Positions 27,841 through 36,553 of a stretch of DNA of 64,000 nt are shown piece after piece. The stretch is from Pseudomonas soli. GTDB lineage: Bacteria; Pseudomonadota; Gammaproteobacteria; Pseudomonadales; Pseudomonadaceae. The stretch lies in assembly GCF_900110655.1 (NCBI RefSeq), contig NZ_FOEQ01000001.1:533152-597151 (forward strand), in the 5' to 3' direction. A program made the translations under genes and the position numbers. A model generated the notes under the pieces. The model worked only from the letters and a program-made list of their open reading frames with translations, was not told where the DNA came from and ran no database searches. Position 1 is the first letter of the stretch; every line of letters begins with the position of its first letter.

Positions 27841-28962
27841 ATGCTGATCGTGCACATCGCCGACATCACCATGTTCTATGCCCCAGCCAGCGGCGGCGTA
27901 CGAACCTATCTTGATGCCAAACATCGCCGTCTAGACGCCATGCCTGGCGTTCGCCACAGCCTGTTGATTCCTGGCGCCAGCGCCAGCCAGGTCAACGGCA
28001 TCTACCATGTTCCAGCGCCGCCCCTGCCATTCGGCAACGGCTACCGTTTCCCGGTGCGTCTGGCCCCCTGGTGCAAGGAACTGCGTCGTCTGCAACCCGA
28101 CCTGATCGAAGTTGGCGATCCCTACCTCACCGCCTGGGCGGCCCTGGAGGCACGGCGCCAACTTGATGTGCCGGTGATCGGCTTCTATCACTCCGACCTG
28201 CCACTACTGGTGAGCAATCGCATGGGCAGTTGGTTCACCCCCAATGTCGAGGCCTACGTCAGCAAACTCTATGGACATTTCGACCGGGTACTGGCGCCCA
28301 GCCAAGTGATGGCCGACAAGCTGCGCAGGCTGGGTGTCGAGAATGTCCATGTGCAGCGGCTAGGGGTAGATTTAGTGCAATTTCACCCCGACAAGCACGA
28401 CCCAGGCCTGCGCCGCGAACTGGGCATCGCTGATAATAGTCGCCTGCTGGTCTTCGCCGGCCGCGGTTCGCGGGAAAAGAACCTGCCGGTGCTTCTGGAC
28501 TGCATGCAGCTGCTCGGACAGCCTTACCACCTGCTTCTGGTCGGTTCGAACATGCCGGCCGGGGTGCCAGGCAATGTCAGCGTGATCGACCACTTCTGCC
28601 CACCCGACGAGGTCGCCCGGCTTCTGGCCAGCGCCGACCTGCTGGTACATGCCGGCGATCAGGAAACCTTCGGCCTGGTGATTCTCGAGGCCATGGCCTG
28701 TGGGACACCGGTAGTGGCTGTGCGCGCCGGCGCCTTCGGCGAGATCGTCGGCGAGCAGTGCGGCCGCCTGTGCCTGCCCAACGATGGCAGGGCCATGGCC
28801 AATGCCGTACGCGAGATCTTCGACAGCGGCGTGCGCGCGCTTGGCAGCCAGGCGCGTCAACACGTGGAGCGTCATTACAGCTGGGACAACGTTGTCAATG
28901 GCCTGCTTCAGCACTATCAGGCAGTGCTCGGCCATTCGCTGCCGGTACGCGCCCATGGCTGA
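27841..28962 (+). CDS. GT4-family glycosyltransferase
   Basis: A 373-residue GT-B-fold glycosyltransferase of family 4. The N-terminal acceptor loop SGGVRTYL is at about 17-24. The C-terminal donor-binding EX7E motif is Glu275 to Glu283 (ETFGLVILE), after GRGSREKNLPVL. It is predicted cytosolic and membrane-associated. It overlaps the next gene by 8 bp, which in turn overlaps a membrane-protein gene by 4 bp, so the three form one operon. Lipid-linked glycan or glycolipid synthesis is a reasonable inference; sugar and acceptor are unknown. Confidence 0.88.
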   Translation: MLIVHIADITMFYAPASGGVRTYLDAKHRRLDAMPGVRHSLLIPGASASQVNGIYHVPAPPLPFGNGYRFPVRLAPWCKELRRLQPDLIEVGDPYLTAWAALEARRQLDVPVIGFYHSDLPLLVSNRMGSWFTPNVEAYVSKLYGHFDRVLAPSQVMADKLRRLGVENVHVQRLGVDLVQFHPDKHDPGLRRELGIADNSRLLVFAGRGSREKNLPVLLDCMQLLGQPYHLLLVGSNMPAGVPGNVSVIDHFCPPDEVARLLASADLLVHAGDQETFGLVILEAMACGTPVVAVRAGAFGEIVGEQCGRLCLPNDGRAMANAVREIFDSGVRALGSQARQHVERHYSWDNVVNGLLQHYQAVLGHSLPVRAHG

Positions 28963-29719
28963 GACCCTATTGGCCAACCGCAGCCTGATGCTGGTGCTAC
29001 ACGATGTGGCGCCGGAAACCTGGCCGGATTACCAACCCTTCGTCCAGGCGATCGACGACATGGGTGGCGTGCCCATGACCTGGCTGGTAGTTCCGGACTT
29101 CCACCATCGCAACCCACTCACGCGTTCGCCCGAGTTTTGCCGCCTGCTCGAACGGCGCTTGGCTCGTGGTGACGAACTGGCCCTGCACGGCTACTATCAT
29201 GCCGACGACGGTCCTCCGCCACGCGGGCCGCGCGAATACGTCGAGCGCCGAATCTACACCCACGAAGGCGAGTTTCACAGCCTGGACCAGGCCAGCGCAC
29301 TACAGCGCCTGCAAGCCGGGCTGACGCTGTTCGGGCAACAGGGCTGGCCAGTGGCAGGCTTCGTCGCCCCTGCCTGGCTGATGAGCGAAGGCACGCGCGC
29401 GGCGCTGCGCCAACTGCCGCTACGCTACACCAGCACGCCAAGGCACCTGTACCGGCTACCCGATTTCACCGCCTTCGCTGCCCCCGGATTGGTATGGAGC
29501 GCCCGCAGCGCCTGGCGCCGCGGGCTGTCGAGGGTGGTCAGCGACTGGCAACGCCGACGCTGGCGTGAGGCCGACACCCTGCGACTAGGCCTGCATCCGG
29601 TCGACATGCGACACCCCAGCGCGCGCAACTACTGGCTCCAGACCCTGCGGCAACTGCTGGAGCAAGGCCGTGAGCCACTGACCAAGTCGGCCTGGCTGGA
29701 GCGCCAGGCCACCCCATGA
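28955..29719 (+). CDS. Polysaccharide-deacetylase-like protein (DUF2334)
   Basis: A 254-residue NodB-fold deacetylase-like protein. The metal/catalytic elements His16-Asp17 (LVLHDVAP) and His78/His82 (ALHGYYH) are in the usual spacing, and a late HPVDMRH element carries another histidine. No signal peptide is seen, so it likely acts on a cytosolic or lipid-linked intermediate. Start ATG 28955 lies within the end of the glycosyltransferase gene; a longer upstream frame is antisense-like and rejected. Substrate unknown. Confidence 0.82.
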   Translation: MAETLLANRSLMLVLHDVAPETWPDYQPFVQAIDDMGGVPMTWLVVPDFHHRNPLTRSPEFCRLLERRLARGDELALHGYYHADDGPPPRGPREYVERRIYTHEGEFHSLDQASALQRLQAGLTLFGQQGWPVAGFVAPAWLMSEGTRAALRQLPLRYTSTPRHLYRLPDFTAFAAPGLVWSARSAWRRGLSRVVSDWQRRRWREADTLRLGLHPVDMRHPSARNYWLQTLRQLLEQGREPLTKSAWLERQATP

Positions 29720-30708
29720 CCCGCCTGGGCTGGCTCGGCCTGGCATTGCTGCTGGCGGTGCTGGTGCCCGCCTTGCTTGGTGGCAGCGAGCTGCTCCCCC
29801 GGCTCCAGTCTTTCGCACCCGGGCTGATGATGTTGCTGCTCGGCATGATCCTGCTGTGCTGGGCGATCAATGCCATCCGCCTGCGCCTGCTGCTCGGCGA
29901 GCAAGGCGCCCAGGTGGGCCGGATGCGTAGCCTTGGGGTGATCATCGCCACCGAGTTCGCCATCTGCACCACCCCCGGGGGCACCGGCGGCCCGCTTACC
30001 CTGATGACGTTGCTGGCACGCGAGCGTATTGCTCCATCACGGAGCGGCGCGGTGTTCGCCATGGACCAGTTGAACGACCTCTTGTTCTTCTTCTGCGCCA
30101 TGCTGGCGATCGCCGCCTATGCCCTGTTCCATCGTCTTGGCCAGAGCCAGGCACACATGTTGATGGGCAGCGCCTTGCTGCTGTGTATCGCCTTGACCGT
30201 GATCGTCCTGCTGGTGCGCTATCGGCACGCGGTGATGCGTGGCAATGGCCGGCTGCTGCGCCGCTTGGGCGTGACATCGCAACGCAGGCTGCGCTGGGCG
30301 CGCAAGGTACTGCGCTTTGCCCATGCCCTGGCGGATACCTTGCGCATGCCACGGCGCAGGCTGGCGGCGGTGTTCTTCCTCACTTGCGCGCACTGGTGCC
30401 TGCGCTACAGCGTGCTCTATCTGGTGCTGCGGGGGTTGGGCGTCGACCTGGCGTGGATTCCGAGCTTCCTGGTGCAGATGCTGTCGCTCAGTGCAGGGCA
30501 GTTCAGCCTGCTGCCGGGCGGCGCGGGCGCGGCGGAGCTGACCTCGGCGGCCTTGCTGTCACCGCTGGTAGGAAGCTCGACGGCAGCCGCGGCGATCCTC
30601 ATTTGGCGCGCGGTTACCTACTACTTTTACCTGCTGGCCGGGGGGCCGGTATTCCTTTATCTGCTGGCGCGTCCACTGCTGGATCGTCGGCGCCGACAGG
30701 CGGATTGA
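29716..30708 (+). CDS. Lysylphosphatidylglycerol-synthase-TM-like (UPF0104) membrane protein
   Basis: A 330-residue protein with about eight membrane segments and the family motif TTPGGTGGPLTLM at about residues 77-90, plus a second LLPGGAGAAEL motif near 269. This is the flippase-like membrane domain of MprF/LPG synthases without the synthase domain. Its ATG overlaps the deacetylase stop (ATGA). Together with the glycosyltransferase and deacetylase it suggests making and moving a modified lipid across the inner membrane, which is an inference from operon structure. Confidence 0.82.
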   Translation: MTRLGWLGLALLLAVLVPALLGGSELLPRLQSFAPGLMMLLLGMILLCWAINAIRLRLLLGEQGAQVGRMRSLGVIIATEFAICTTPGGTGGPLTLMTLLARERIAPSRSGAVFAMDQLNDLLFFFCAMLAIAAYALFHRLGQSQAHMLMGSALLLCIALTVIVLLVRYRHAVMRGNGRLLRRLGVTSQRRLRWARKVLRFAHALADTLRMPRRRLAAVFFLTCAHWCLRYSVLYLVLRGLGVDLAWIPSFLVQMLSLSAGQFSLLPGGAGAAELTSAALLSPLVGSSTAAAAILIWRAVTYYFYLLAGGPVFLYLLARPLLDRRRRQAD

Positions 30709-30847
30709 GCCGCCTCCAGAGTTCGGCGGCACCCGCGAACTCGGTGCCGTCATCATCGCTCAACGCTTCGGGATCGAAACGGGCAAGGCAGCCCTCGCCC
30801 AAGGTTGGTGGCGCCGAAGCGCCGGCCTTGTCACGTGGATCCGCCAT
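30614..30847 (-). CDS. Small acidic hypothetical protein downstream of purU
   Basis: A 77-residue frame with an acidic, Pro/Ala-rich sequence (MADPRDKAGASAPPTLGEGC...) and one Cys. It starts 12 bp after the purU stop on the same strand and overlaps the 3' end of the UPF0104 gene by 95 bp on the opposite strand. The first half reads like a genuine conserved protein, the last third is low-complexity. The ribosome site is weak. It may be real, co-transcribed with purU, but could also be chance. Confidence 0.45.
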   Translation of the reverse strand: MADPRDKAGASAPPTLGEGCLARFDPEALSDDDGTEFAGAAELWRRLNPPVGADDPAVDAPADKGIPAPRPAGKSSR

Positions 30848-30861
30848 TTGCCGGCCCCGTG

Positions 30862-31713
30862 TCAGTTGAACACAACAGTCTTGTTGCCGTGCACCAGCAC
30901 GCGGTCTTCCAGGTGATAACGCAGGCCACGGGCCAGGACCATTTTCTCCACGTCACGCCCGAAGCGGACCATGTCCTCGATGCTGTCGGCATGGCTGACA
31001 CGCACCACATCCTGCTCAATGATGGGGCCTGCGTCCAGCTCCTCGGTCACGTAGTGGCAGGTCGCGCCGATCAGTTTCACGCCACGCAACGCCGCCTGGT
31101 GATAAGGCTTGGCGCCCACGAACGACGGCAGGAAGCTATGGTGGATGTTGATGACTTTTTCCGCATATGCCTGGCACAGCTGCGGCGGCAGGATCTGCAT
31201 GTAGCGCGCCAGCACCACGGCATCGGCGCCGTATTCCTCGACCAGGCGCGATACCTCGGCGAATGCCGGCTGCTTGTCCTTCGGGTCGACCGGTACATGG
31301 TGGAACGGAATGCCATGCCATTCGACCATGCTTCGCAGGTCATCATGGTTGGAGATAACGCAGGGGATCTCGCAGTCAAGCTCGTCGGTATGCCAACGGT
31401 GCAGCAGGTCTGCCAGGCAATGTGACTCACGGCTGGCCATGAGCACCACACGTTTCTTCTGTGCCGAATCGGTGATCCGCCAGGTCATCGAAAATTCTTC
31501 GGCGATCGGGGCAAATGCCTCGCGGAAGGCCTCTATACCGAAAGGGAGAGATTCGGCACGGATCTCATGACGCATGAAGAACCAACCGCTCTGTTCATCG
31601 GAATGGTGGCTGGCTTCATTGATCCAGCCATTGTAAAGGGCCAGGAAATTACTGACTTTTGCCACGATGCCGACACGGTCGGGGCAGGCAATCACCAGTC
31701 GATAGGTGCGCAT
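30862..31713 (-). CDS. purU: Formyltetrahydrofolate deformylase
   Basis: It hydrolyses 10-formyl-THF to formate and THF, balancing one-carbon units for purine synthesis. It has 283 residues from ATG 31713 (MRTYRLVIACPDRVGIVAKV). It has an N-terminal ACT domain (about 1-85) and a C-terminal formyltransferase fold with VINIHHSFLPSF and ELDAGPI bearing the Asn/His/Asp active-site set. The frame is open 38 codons further upstream but the ATG at 31713 fits the family length. The divergent gene is turA. Confidence 0.94.
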   Translation of the reverse strand: MRTYRLVIACPDRVGIVAKVSNFLALYNGWINEASHHSDEQSGWFFMRHEIRAESLPFGIEAFREAFAPIAEEFSMTWRITDSAQKKRVVLMASRESHCLADLLHRWHTDELDCEIPCVISNHDDLRSMVEWHGIPFHHVPVDPKDKQPAFAEVSRLVEEYGADAVVLARYMQILPPQLCQAYAEKVINIHHSFLPSFVGAKPYHQAALRGVKLIGATCHYVTEELDAGPIIEQDVVRVSHADSIEDMVRFGRDVEKMVLARGLRYHLEDRVLVHGNKTVVFN

Positions 31714-31940
31714 GAGGGAGACTCCAGAACTTCGCAAAGGCGCATATTCTAGCGACCTGGCGAGAAAAACGCAGTAAGCATCTTTACCTGAGCGGCTTGG
31801 CCGGGAGGCTTGATCGCGCAGGTCCAATTGCTATTTCCCAAGGGCAAATCGGCATTGGCTCAAGAAAATTGTAAATTTTTCTTAACCTAACGTCAGGGAA
31901 GTCGTGCCCTACTATTAATTGAGTCTTGAATTTTAAATTG

Positions 31941-31969
31941 TTTACTTGAGAGTTTCGTCTGTCTATTAT
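31941..31969 (+). promoter_or_regulatory. Probable turA promoter in an AT-rich region
   Basis: TTTACT (31941-31946) and TATTAT (31964-31969) with a 17-bp spacer lie about 43 bp upstream of the turA ATG. The 31840-31970 stretch is unusually AT-rich, as expected for a self-regulated H-NS-like gene. Confidence 0.6.
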
Positions 31970-32011
31970 TGCCCTACTGTCTCTCTCCGAACATGCATTA
32001 AGGAACACATC

Positions 32012-32389
32012 ATGTCCCTGATCAACGAGTACCGCGCCACCGAAGAAGCTATCAAGGAACTCCAGGCCCGTCTGGCCAATCTGTCGCAGGACGGCAAACT
32101 GCAAAAAGAGCTGGAGTTCGAGAAGAAGCTGCGCGAACTGATGGCCGAAAATGGCAAATCGCTACGTGACGTGATCGCGCTGCTCGATCCGGAAAGCAAA
32201 CTGAGCAAGACGCCACGTGGCGCAGTTAAGACCACCAGCACCAAACGTGCGCGCAAGGTCAAGCAATACAAGAACCCGCACAACGGCGAGGTAATTGAAA
32301 CCAAGGGTGGCAACCACAAGACCCTGAAAGAGTGGAAAGCCAAGTGGGGCGGCGACGTCGTCGAAAGCTGGGCCACACTGCTGGACTGA
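32012..32389 (+). CDS. turA: MvaT-family H-NS-like xenogeneic silencer TurA
   Basis: A nucleoid protein that silences AT-rich, foreign DNA. It has 125 residues: an N-terminal coiled coil for oligomerisation (about 1-60), a linker rich in Lys/Thr, and the C-terminal DNA-binding segment ETKGGNHKTLKEWKAKWGG. P. putida TurA sits between purU and sbcB, as here. The upstream 130 bp are AT-rich, which suggests autoregulation. It ends at a bidirectional terminator. Confidence 0.94.
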   Translation: MSLINEYRATEEAIKELQARLANLSQDGKLQKELEFEKKLRELMAENGKSLRDVIALLDPESKLSKTPRGAVKTTSTKRARKVKQYKNPHNGEVIETKGGNHKTLKEWKAKWGGDVVESWATLLD

Positions 32390-32422
32390 TAAGCTTGACC
32401 CGCGTACTGGCTTGAACATGAA

Positions 32423-32450
32423 AACGCCGGCATTCGCCGGCGTTTTTGTT
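32423..32450. terminator. Rho-independent terminator between turA and sbcB
   Basis: A 9-bp stem AACGCCGGC / GCCGGCGTT with loop ATTC, followed by TTTTTG and preceded by A residues, so it can serve both convergent genes. Confidence 0.9.
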
Positions 32451-32462
32451 TATCTGCACATT

Positions 32463-33893
32463 TCAAAGCAGATATTGCACTTTCAGTTGTCGGATATGAC
32501 CCTGCCAGGCTTCCAGTACCTGGCGCCCCGCCTCGCTGGCGTCTGCCAGGCTGGCTTGGCATGCCTGCTCGAAATTGGCCAGGGTGTTCGGCGCACCAAA
32601 GGCAGGGTTTGTAAGACGTTGCTGACAGAACTCATGCCACCGTGCACGCTCTTGTTCATCAAGGGTTTCGGAAAAGTTTCGCGCCCGATAGCGGAACAAC
32701 AATTCCGGCATGCGCGGATCATCGAACATCCACTGCCCCTTGGCCAATTGCGCCGGATCGGTACACCGCACTTGTTCGCTCAGCCGTTTGTCCCGTTCAC
32801 CGAGGAAACCGTCATACAACTGTTGCTCCGGATCTTCGCTGGAAGCAAAGCCCTCTTCCTGATAGATGATGTCCAGCTTGTCTCGCCAGGTCATCTGCTG
32901 ATTGGCCAACTGCTCCGCCCGTGCCTGCAACACCGACAATTCAAGCCCCAACCGTTGTTGATCGGCTGGGCGCAGTACCGATAGCGGCGCCAGCACCGGG
33001 CAGCGATTGATATGTACCAACTTCAGCGGTACCGGTAGTTCGCCCTGGGCCATGTCTTCATGCCGCGTGTACAAACGCTGACGCAATGCTTGCGCACTCT
33101 CCTGGAGCAGAGGCGAATTATCCTGTTGCAAGTCGCAGACTATCAGCGCGTTGCGATTACGCGGGTGCCAGGCCAATGGCAGCACCACACCGATATAATT
33201 GCGCTGCGCCGAGAAACGTCCGGATACATGTACCAGGGGCTGCAATAGGCGGATCTGCTCCATGACCTTATGCTTGCTGCGCAACTGGAACAACCAGTCA
33301 TACAATCTGGGCTGTCGGTCACGAATCAACCGGGCCAGGGCAATGGTCGCCCGCACGTCGGAAAGCGCTTCGTGGGCATGGCCATGATCGATGCCATTGA
33401 CCTTGCTCAACAGCTCCAGGCGCAAGCTGGTGCGCCCATCCTGCTGTGGCCAGACGATGCCCTCCGGGCGCAGCGCATAGGCCGTACGCACCACATCGAT
33501 CAAGTCCCAGCGGCTGTTGCCACCCTGCCATTCACGGGCATAGGGGTCGAAGAAGTTGCGGTAGAGGCTATAGCGGGTGACCTCATCATCGAAGCGCAAC
33601 GTATTGTAGCCGGCGCCACAAGTGCCGGGCCGGGCCAGCTGCTCATGGATCAGCGTCATGAATTCGGCCTCGCACAGCCCCTGGCTGGCCAACTGCTGCG
33701 GCGTGATGCCGGTCACCAGGCAGGCCGCTGGGTGCGGCAGGATATCGTCGGAGGGGCGGCAATAGACGCTGATAGGCGCCTCGATCTCGTTGAGGTCGAG
33801 GTCGGTGCGAACGCCGGCCACCTGCAGTGGGCGGTCGCAGCGTGGATTGATGCCGGTGGTTTCGTAGTCGTGCCAGAAGATGCTGGAGCTCAC
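32463..33893 (-). CDS. sbcB: Exodeoxyribonuclease I
   Basis: A 3'-5' single-strand exonuclease of DNA repair and recombination, 476 residues. The DEDDh motifs are visible: FWHDYETTG at the N terminus and HAHEALSDVRAT further on; the exonuclease C-terminal helical domain follows. The GTG at 33893 is chosen because an AGGA ribosome site lies about 8 bp before it; a TTG six codons earlier lacks one. A PilZ gene lies 61 bp upstream on the same strand. Confidence 0.93.
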   Translation of the reverse strand: MSSSIFWHDYETTGINPRCDRPLQVAGVRTDLDLNEIEAPISVYCRPSDDILPHPAACLVTGITPQQLASQGLCEAEFMTLIHEQLARPGTCGAGYNTLRFDDEVTRYSLYRNFFDPYAREWQGGNSRWDLIDVVRTAYALRPEGIVWPQQDGRTSLRLELLSKVNGIDHGHAHEALSDVRATIALARLIRDRQPRLYDWLFQLRSKHKVMEQIRLLQPLVHVSGRFSAQRNYIGVVLPLAWHPRNRNALIVCDLQQDNSPLLQESAQALRQRLYTRHEDMAQGELPVPLKLVHINRCPVLAPLSVLRPADQQRLGLELSVLQARAEQLANQQMTWRDKLDIIYQEEGFASSEDPEQQLYDGFLGERDKRLSEQVRCTDPAQLAKGQWMFDDPRMPELLFRYRARNFSETLDEQERARWHEFCQQRLTNPAFGAPNTLANFEQACQASLADASEAGRQVLEAWQGHIRQLKVQYLL

Positions 33894-33954
33894 GGGGTCG
33901 TCCTGTAACAAGGTCGACCAGAGTCTAACGGCACGCGTGAGGGCTGGGCCAGCC

Positions 33955-34314
33955 TCACGCGGAGGCGTTCATCGGCCGGAAGCTGAAGAAGTCGCGCAGG
34001 GAGCGGACGAACTCATCATATTCCTGAGGGGCCTGCAGCAGCATGAAGCCGGCATCAAAATGTCCGGGCGTTTCGTCTTCACGACACCACAGGCAACTGG
34101 CAGTGAGGTTGATGAACTGCAGGCCACCGCCGGCCAGGGGAACCCGCAATTGCAGCTCGAAGTCCGGCCCCACCAGCACCGGCAACTGGCTGATCAACAT
34201 CAGGCCGTCTTCCGAGGCATTGCCCAGATAGCCGATTTGCTGGTCGGTGCAGCGGTTGAAGACCTTGAGCACGCAAGGCAGCTGGTGACGTTGTATGTGT
34301 CGCTCGATAAACAT
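33955..34314 (-). CDS. PilZ-domain protein
   Basis: A 119-residue single-domain PilZ-like protein. The N-terminal RHQLPCVLKVFNR and NASEDGLML elements take the place of the RxxxR and D/NxSxxG c-di-GMP motifs. The first motif is degenerate, with only one clear arginine before the core, so c-di-GMP binding is uncertain. ATG 34314 is preferred over a TTG 13 codons upstream. It precedes sbcB on the same strand, with no obvious functional link. Confidence 0.78.
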   Translation of the reverse strand: MFIERHIQRHQLPCVLKVFNRCTDQQIGYLGNASEDGLMLISQLPVLVGPDFELQLRVPLAGGGLQFINLTASCLWCREDETPGHFDAGFMLLQAPQEYDEFVRSLRDFFSFRPMNASA

Positions 34315-34437
34315 GATCGCAGTGAAGTCCTGTACCTGGAGCCAGGAAGACAAGGTACTGGCGATGATCGTTACAACTCTCCAACAGATTAGCCCAGTCC
34401 GACGGACGGACTACATGAAATCATCGACACCTTGGGA

Positions 34438-34824
34438 TTAACGCCAAGGTGTAGTGTTCACCGGACTGGCCACCGCCGCTTCGCTGCCGCGCAGGTGGCC
34501 GAGCTTCTCCAGTGTCTGCAGGCGTGCCTGGGCGCGGTAGGCGTATTCATTGCGCGGGTACTGCTGGATCAGGTACTGGTAGGTCTGCGCCGCGTCGACG
34601 TAGAGCTTCTGGCGCTCAAGGCACTGGCCACGCAGCAGCGACACTTCCGGGTGAATGAACGGCCGGGCACGGCTGGTACGGTCGACCTGCGACAGCTCGA
34701 GCATGACCTTCGCGCAATCGCCACGGTCATAGGCGCGATAGGCATTGTTGAGGTGGTGGTCCATGGACCAGCGAGTGCAGCCGACGACACTGGCCGCCAT
34801 GGTCAAAACGATCAGGGTGCGCAT
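34438..34824 (-). CDS. Small TPR-like lipoprotein
   Basis: A 128-residue lipoprotein with signal peptide and lipobox VVGC (Cys16). The mature part is helical with TPR-like spacing (NNAYRAYDRGDCAKVMLELS, then AAQTYQYLIQQYPRNEYAYRA), similar to YbgF/BamD-type repeats. The protein is predicted to be anchored in the outer membrane. ATG 34824 starts the signal peptide. It is divergent from pykA. Function unknown. Confidence 0.8.
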   Translation of the reverse strand: MRTLIVLTMAASVVGCTRWSMDHHLNNAYRAYDRGDCAKVMLELSQVDRTSRARPFIHPEVSLLRGQCLERQKLYVDAAQTYQYLIQQYPRNEYAYRAQARLQTLEKLGHLRGSEAAVASPVNTTPWR

Positions 34825-35005
34825 GGAAATTCTCCTTTGATGGGCACTGTATCGGCCTTTCACGACAAATCTTCACCGGCTTTTGCAAGCATATCGCGAC
34901 CGGTCAAACGCCATACTCGCAACCGTGCAGGTAGTGCAACGGAACAATGACTACAACGCAATTGAGGAGTAGCCTTTCGCTGCGCTTCACTATAGGAGTC
35001 TGTGC

Positions 35006-36460
35006 ATGACCATCCGCCGTACCAAAATCGTCGCCACCCTTGGCCCCGCCAGCAATTCGCCGGAAGTGATCGAACAGCTGATCCTCGCCGGCCTGGACGT
35101 GGCACGCCTGAACTTCTCCCACGGCACCCCGGACGAGCACAAGGCCCGCGCCCGCCTGATCCGTGACATCGCCGCCAAGAACGGCCGCCATGTCGCGCTG
35201 CTGGGCGACCTGCAGGGTCCGAAGATCCGCATCGCCAAATTCGCCAACAAGCGCATCGAACTGAAAGTCGGTGACAAGTTCACCTTCTCCACCGCTCACC
35301 CGCTGACCGAAGGCAACCAGGATATCGTCGGCATCGACTACCCCGACCTGGTCAAGGACTGCGGCGTCGGTGACGAGCTGCTGCTCGACGACGGCCGCGT
35401 GGTCATGCGCGTCGAAACGGCCACCGCAGATGCCCTGCACTGCGTGGTGATCATCGGCGGCCCGCTGTCGGACCACAAAGGCATCAACCGCAAAGGTGGC
35501 GGCCTGACCGCACCGGCCCTGACCGAGAAGGACAAGGCCGACATCAAGCTGGCCGCGGAAATGGACCTGGACTACCTGGCCGTGTCGTTCCCGCGCGACG
35601 CCAGCGACATGGAATACGCCCGCAAGCTGCGTGACGAAGCCGGCGGCAGCGCCTGGCTGGTGGCCAAGATCGAACGCGCCGAAGCAGTGGCCGACGACGA
35701 GACCCTTGACCAACTGATTCTCGCCTCCGACGCGGTCATGGTGGCCCGAGGCGACCTGGGCGTGGAAATCGGCGATGCCGAGCTGATCGCGATCCAGAAG
35801 AAGATCATCCAGCACGCCCGCCGCAATAACAAGGCGGTGATCGTGGCGACCCAGATGATGGAGTCGATGATCCAGAACCCGATGCCGACCCGCGCCGAAG
35901 TGTCCGACGTGGCCAACGCCGTGCTCGACAACACCGACGCGGTGATGCTTTCGGCCGAGAGCGCGGCCGGCAGCTACCCGATCGAGGCAGTCCAGGCCAT
36001 GGCCCGTATCTGCTCGGGCGCCGAGAAGCACCCGACCAGCCAGAAGTCCAGCCACCGCCTGCACACCACCTTCGAACGCTGCGACGAGAGCATCGCCCTG
36101 GCGGCCATGTATACCGCCAACCACTTCCCCGGCGTCAAGGCGATCATCGCCCTCACCGAAAGTGGCTATACCCCGCTGATCATGTCGCGCCTGCGTTCGC
36201 ACGTGCCGATCTTCGCCCTGTCGCCGCACCGCGCCACCCAGGCCCGTGCCAACATGTTCCGCGGCGTCTACCCGATCGCCTTCGACCCGGCGTCGCTGCC
36301 GGCCGACAAGGTCAGCCAGGCGGCCGTCGACGAGCTGCTCAAGCGCGGCCTGGTGGAGCAAGGCGACTGGGTCATCCTGACCAAGGGTGACAGCTACCAC
36401 ACCATCGGTGGCACCAACGGCATGAAGATCCTGCATGTCGGTGATCCGCTGGTCGGCTGA
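35006..36460 (+). CDS. pykA: Pyruvate kinase
   Basis: It converts phosphoenolpyruvate and ADP to pyruvate and ATP. It has 484 residues, the size of the PykA (type II) enzymes. The N-terminal IVATLGPAS, the ARLNFSHG motif, and the catalytic block with IERAEAVAD...DAVMVARGDLGVEI are intact, followed by the C-terminal allosteric domain. The ATG has an AGGAG ribosome site 8 bp upstream. It is convergent with a ferredoxin reductase gene across a REP palindrome. Confidence 0.96.
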   Translation: MTIRRTKIVATLGPASNSPEVIEQLILAGLDVARLNFSHGTPDEHKARARLIRDIAAKNGRHVALLGDLQGPKIRIAKFANKRIELKVGDKFTFSTAHPLTEGNQDIVGIDYPDLVKDCGVGDELLLDDGRVVMRVETATADALHCVVIIGGPLSDHKGINRKGGGLTAPALTEKDKADIKLAAEMDLDYLAVSFPRDASDMEYARKLRDEAGGSAWLVAKIERAEAVADDETLDQLILASDAVMVARGDLGVEIGDAELIAIQKKIIQHARRNNKAVIVATQMMESMIQNPMPTRAEVSDVANAVLDNTDAVMLSAESAAGSYPIEAVQAMARICSGAEKHPTSQKSSHRLHTTFERCDESIALAAMYTANHFPGVKAIIALTESGYTPLIMSRLRSHVPIFALSPHRATQARANMFRGVYPIAFDPASLPADKVSQAAVDELLKRGLVEQGDWVILTKGDSYHTIGGTNGMKILHVGDPLVG

Positions 36461-36477
36461 TCTGGCGTTAAAACGCT

Positions 36478-36547
36478 ATCGCGGGGCAAGCCCGCTCCCA
36501 CGCATCAGGTATCACCTGCGTGGGAGTAGGCTTGCCCCGCGATTTTT
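36478..36547. repeat. Large REP palindrome between pykA and a convergent gene
   Basis: Arms of about 27 bp (ATCGCGGGGCAAGCC...CTCCCACGCA, 36478-36504, and its near-exact reverse complement at 36517-36543) flank a 12-nt loop, with a TTTTT run at the right end. It is two REP units facing each other. It likely acts as a terminator for both genes and may be a recombination joint. Confidence 0.85.
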
Positions 36548-36553
36548 CAATGC

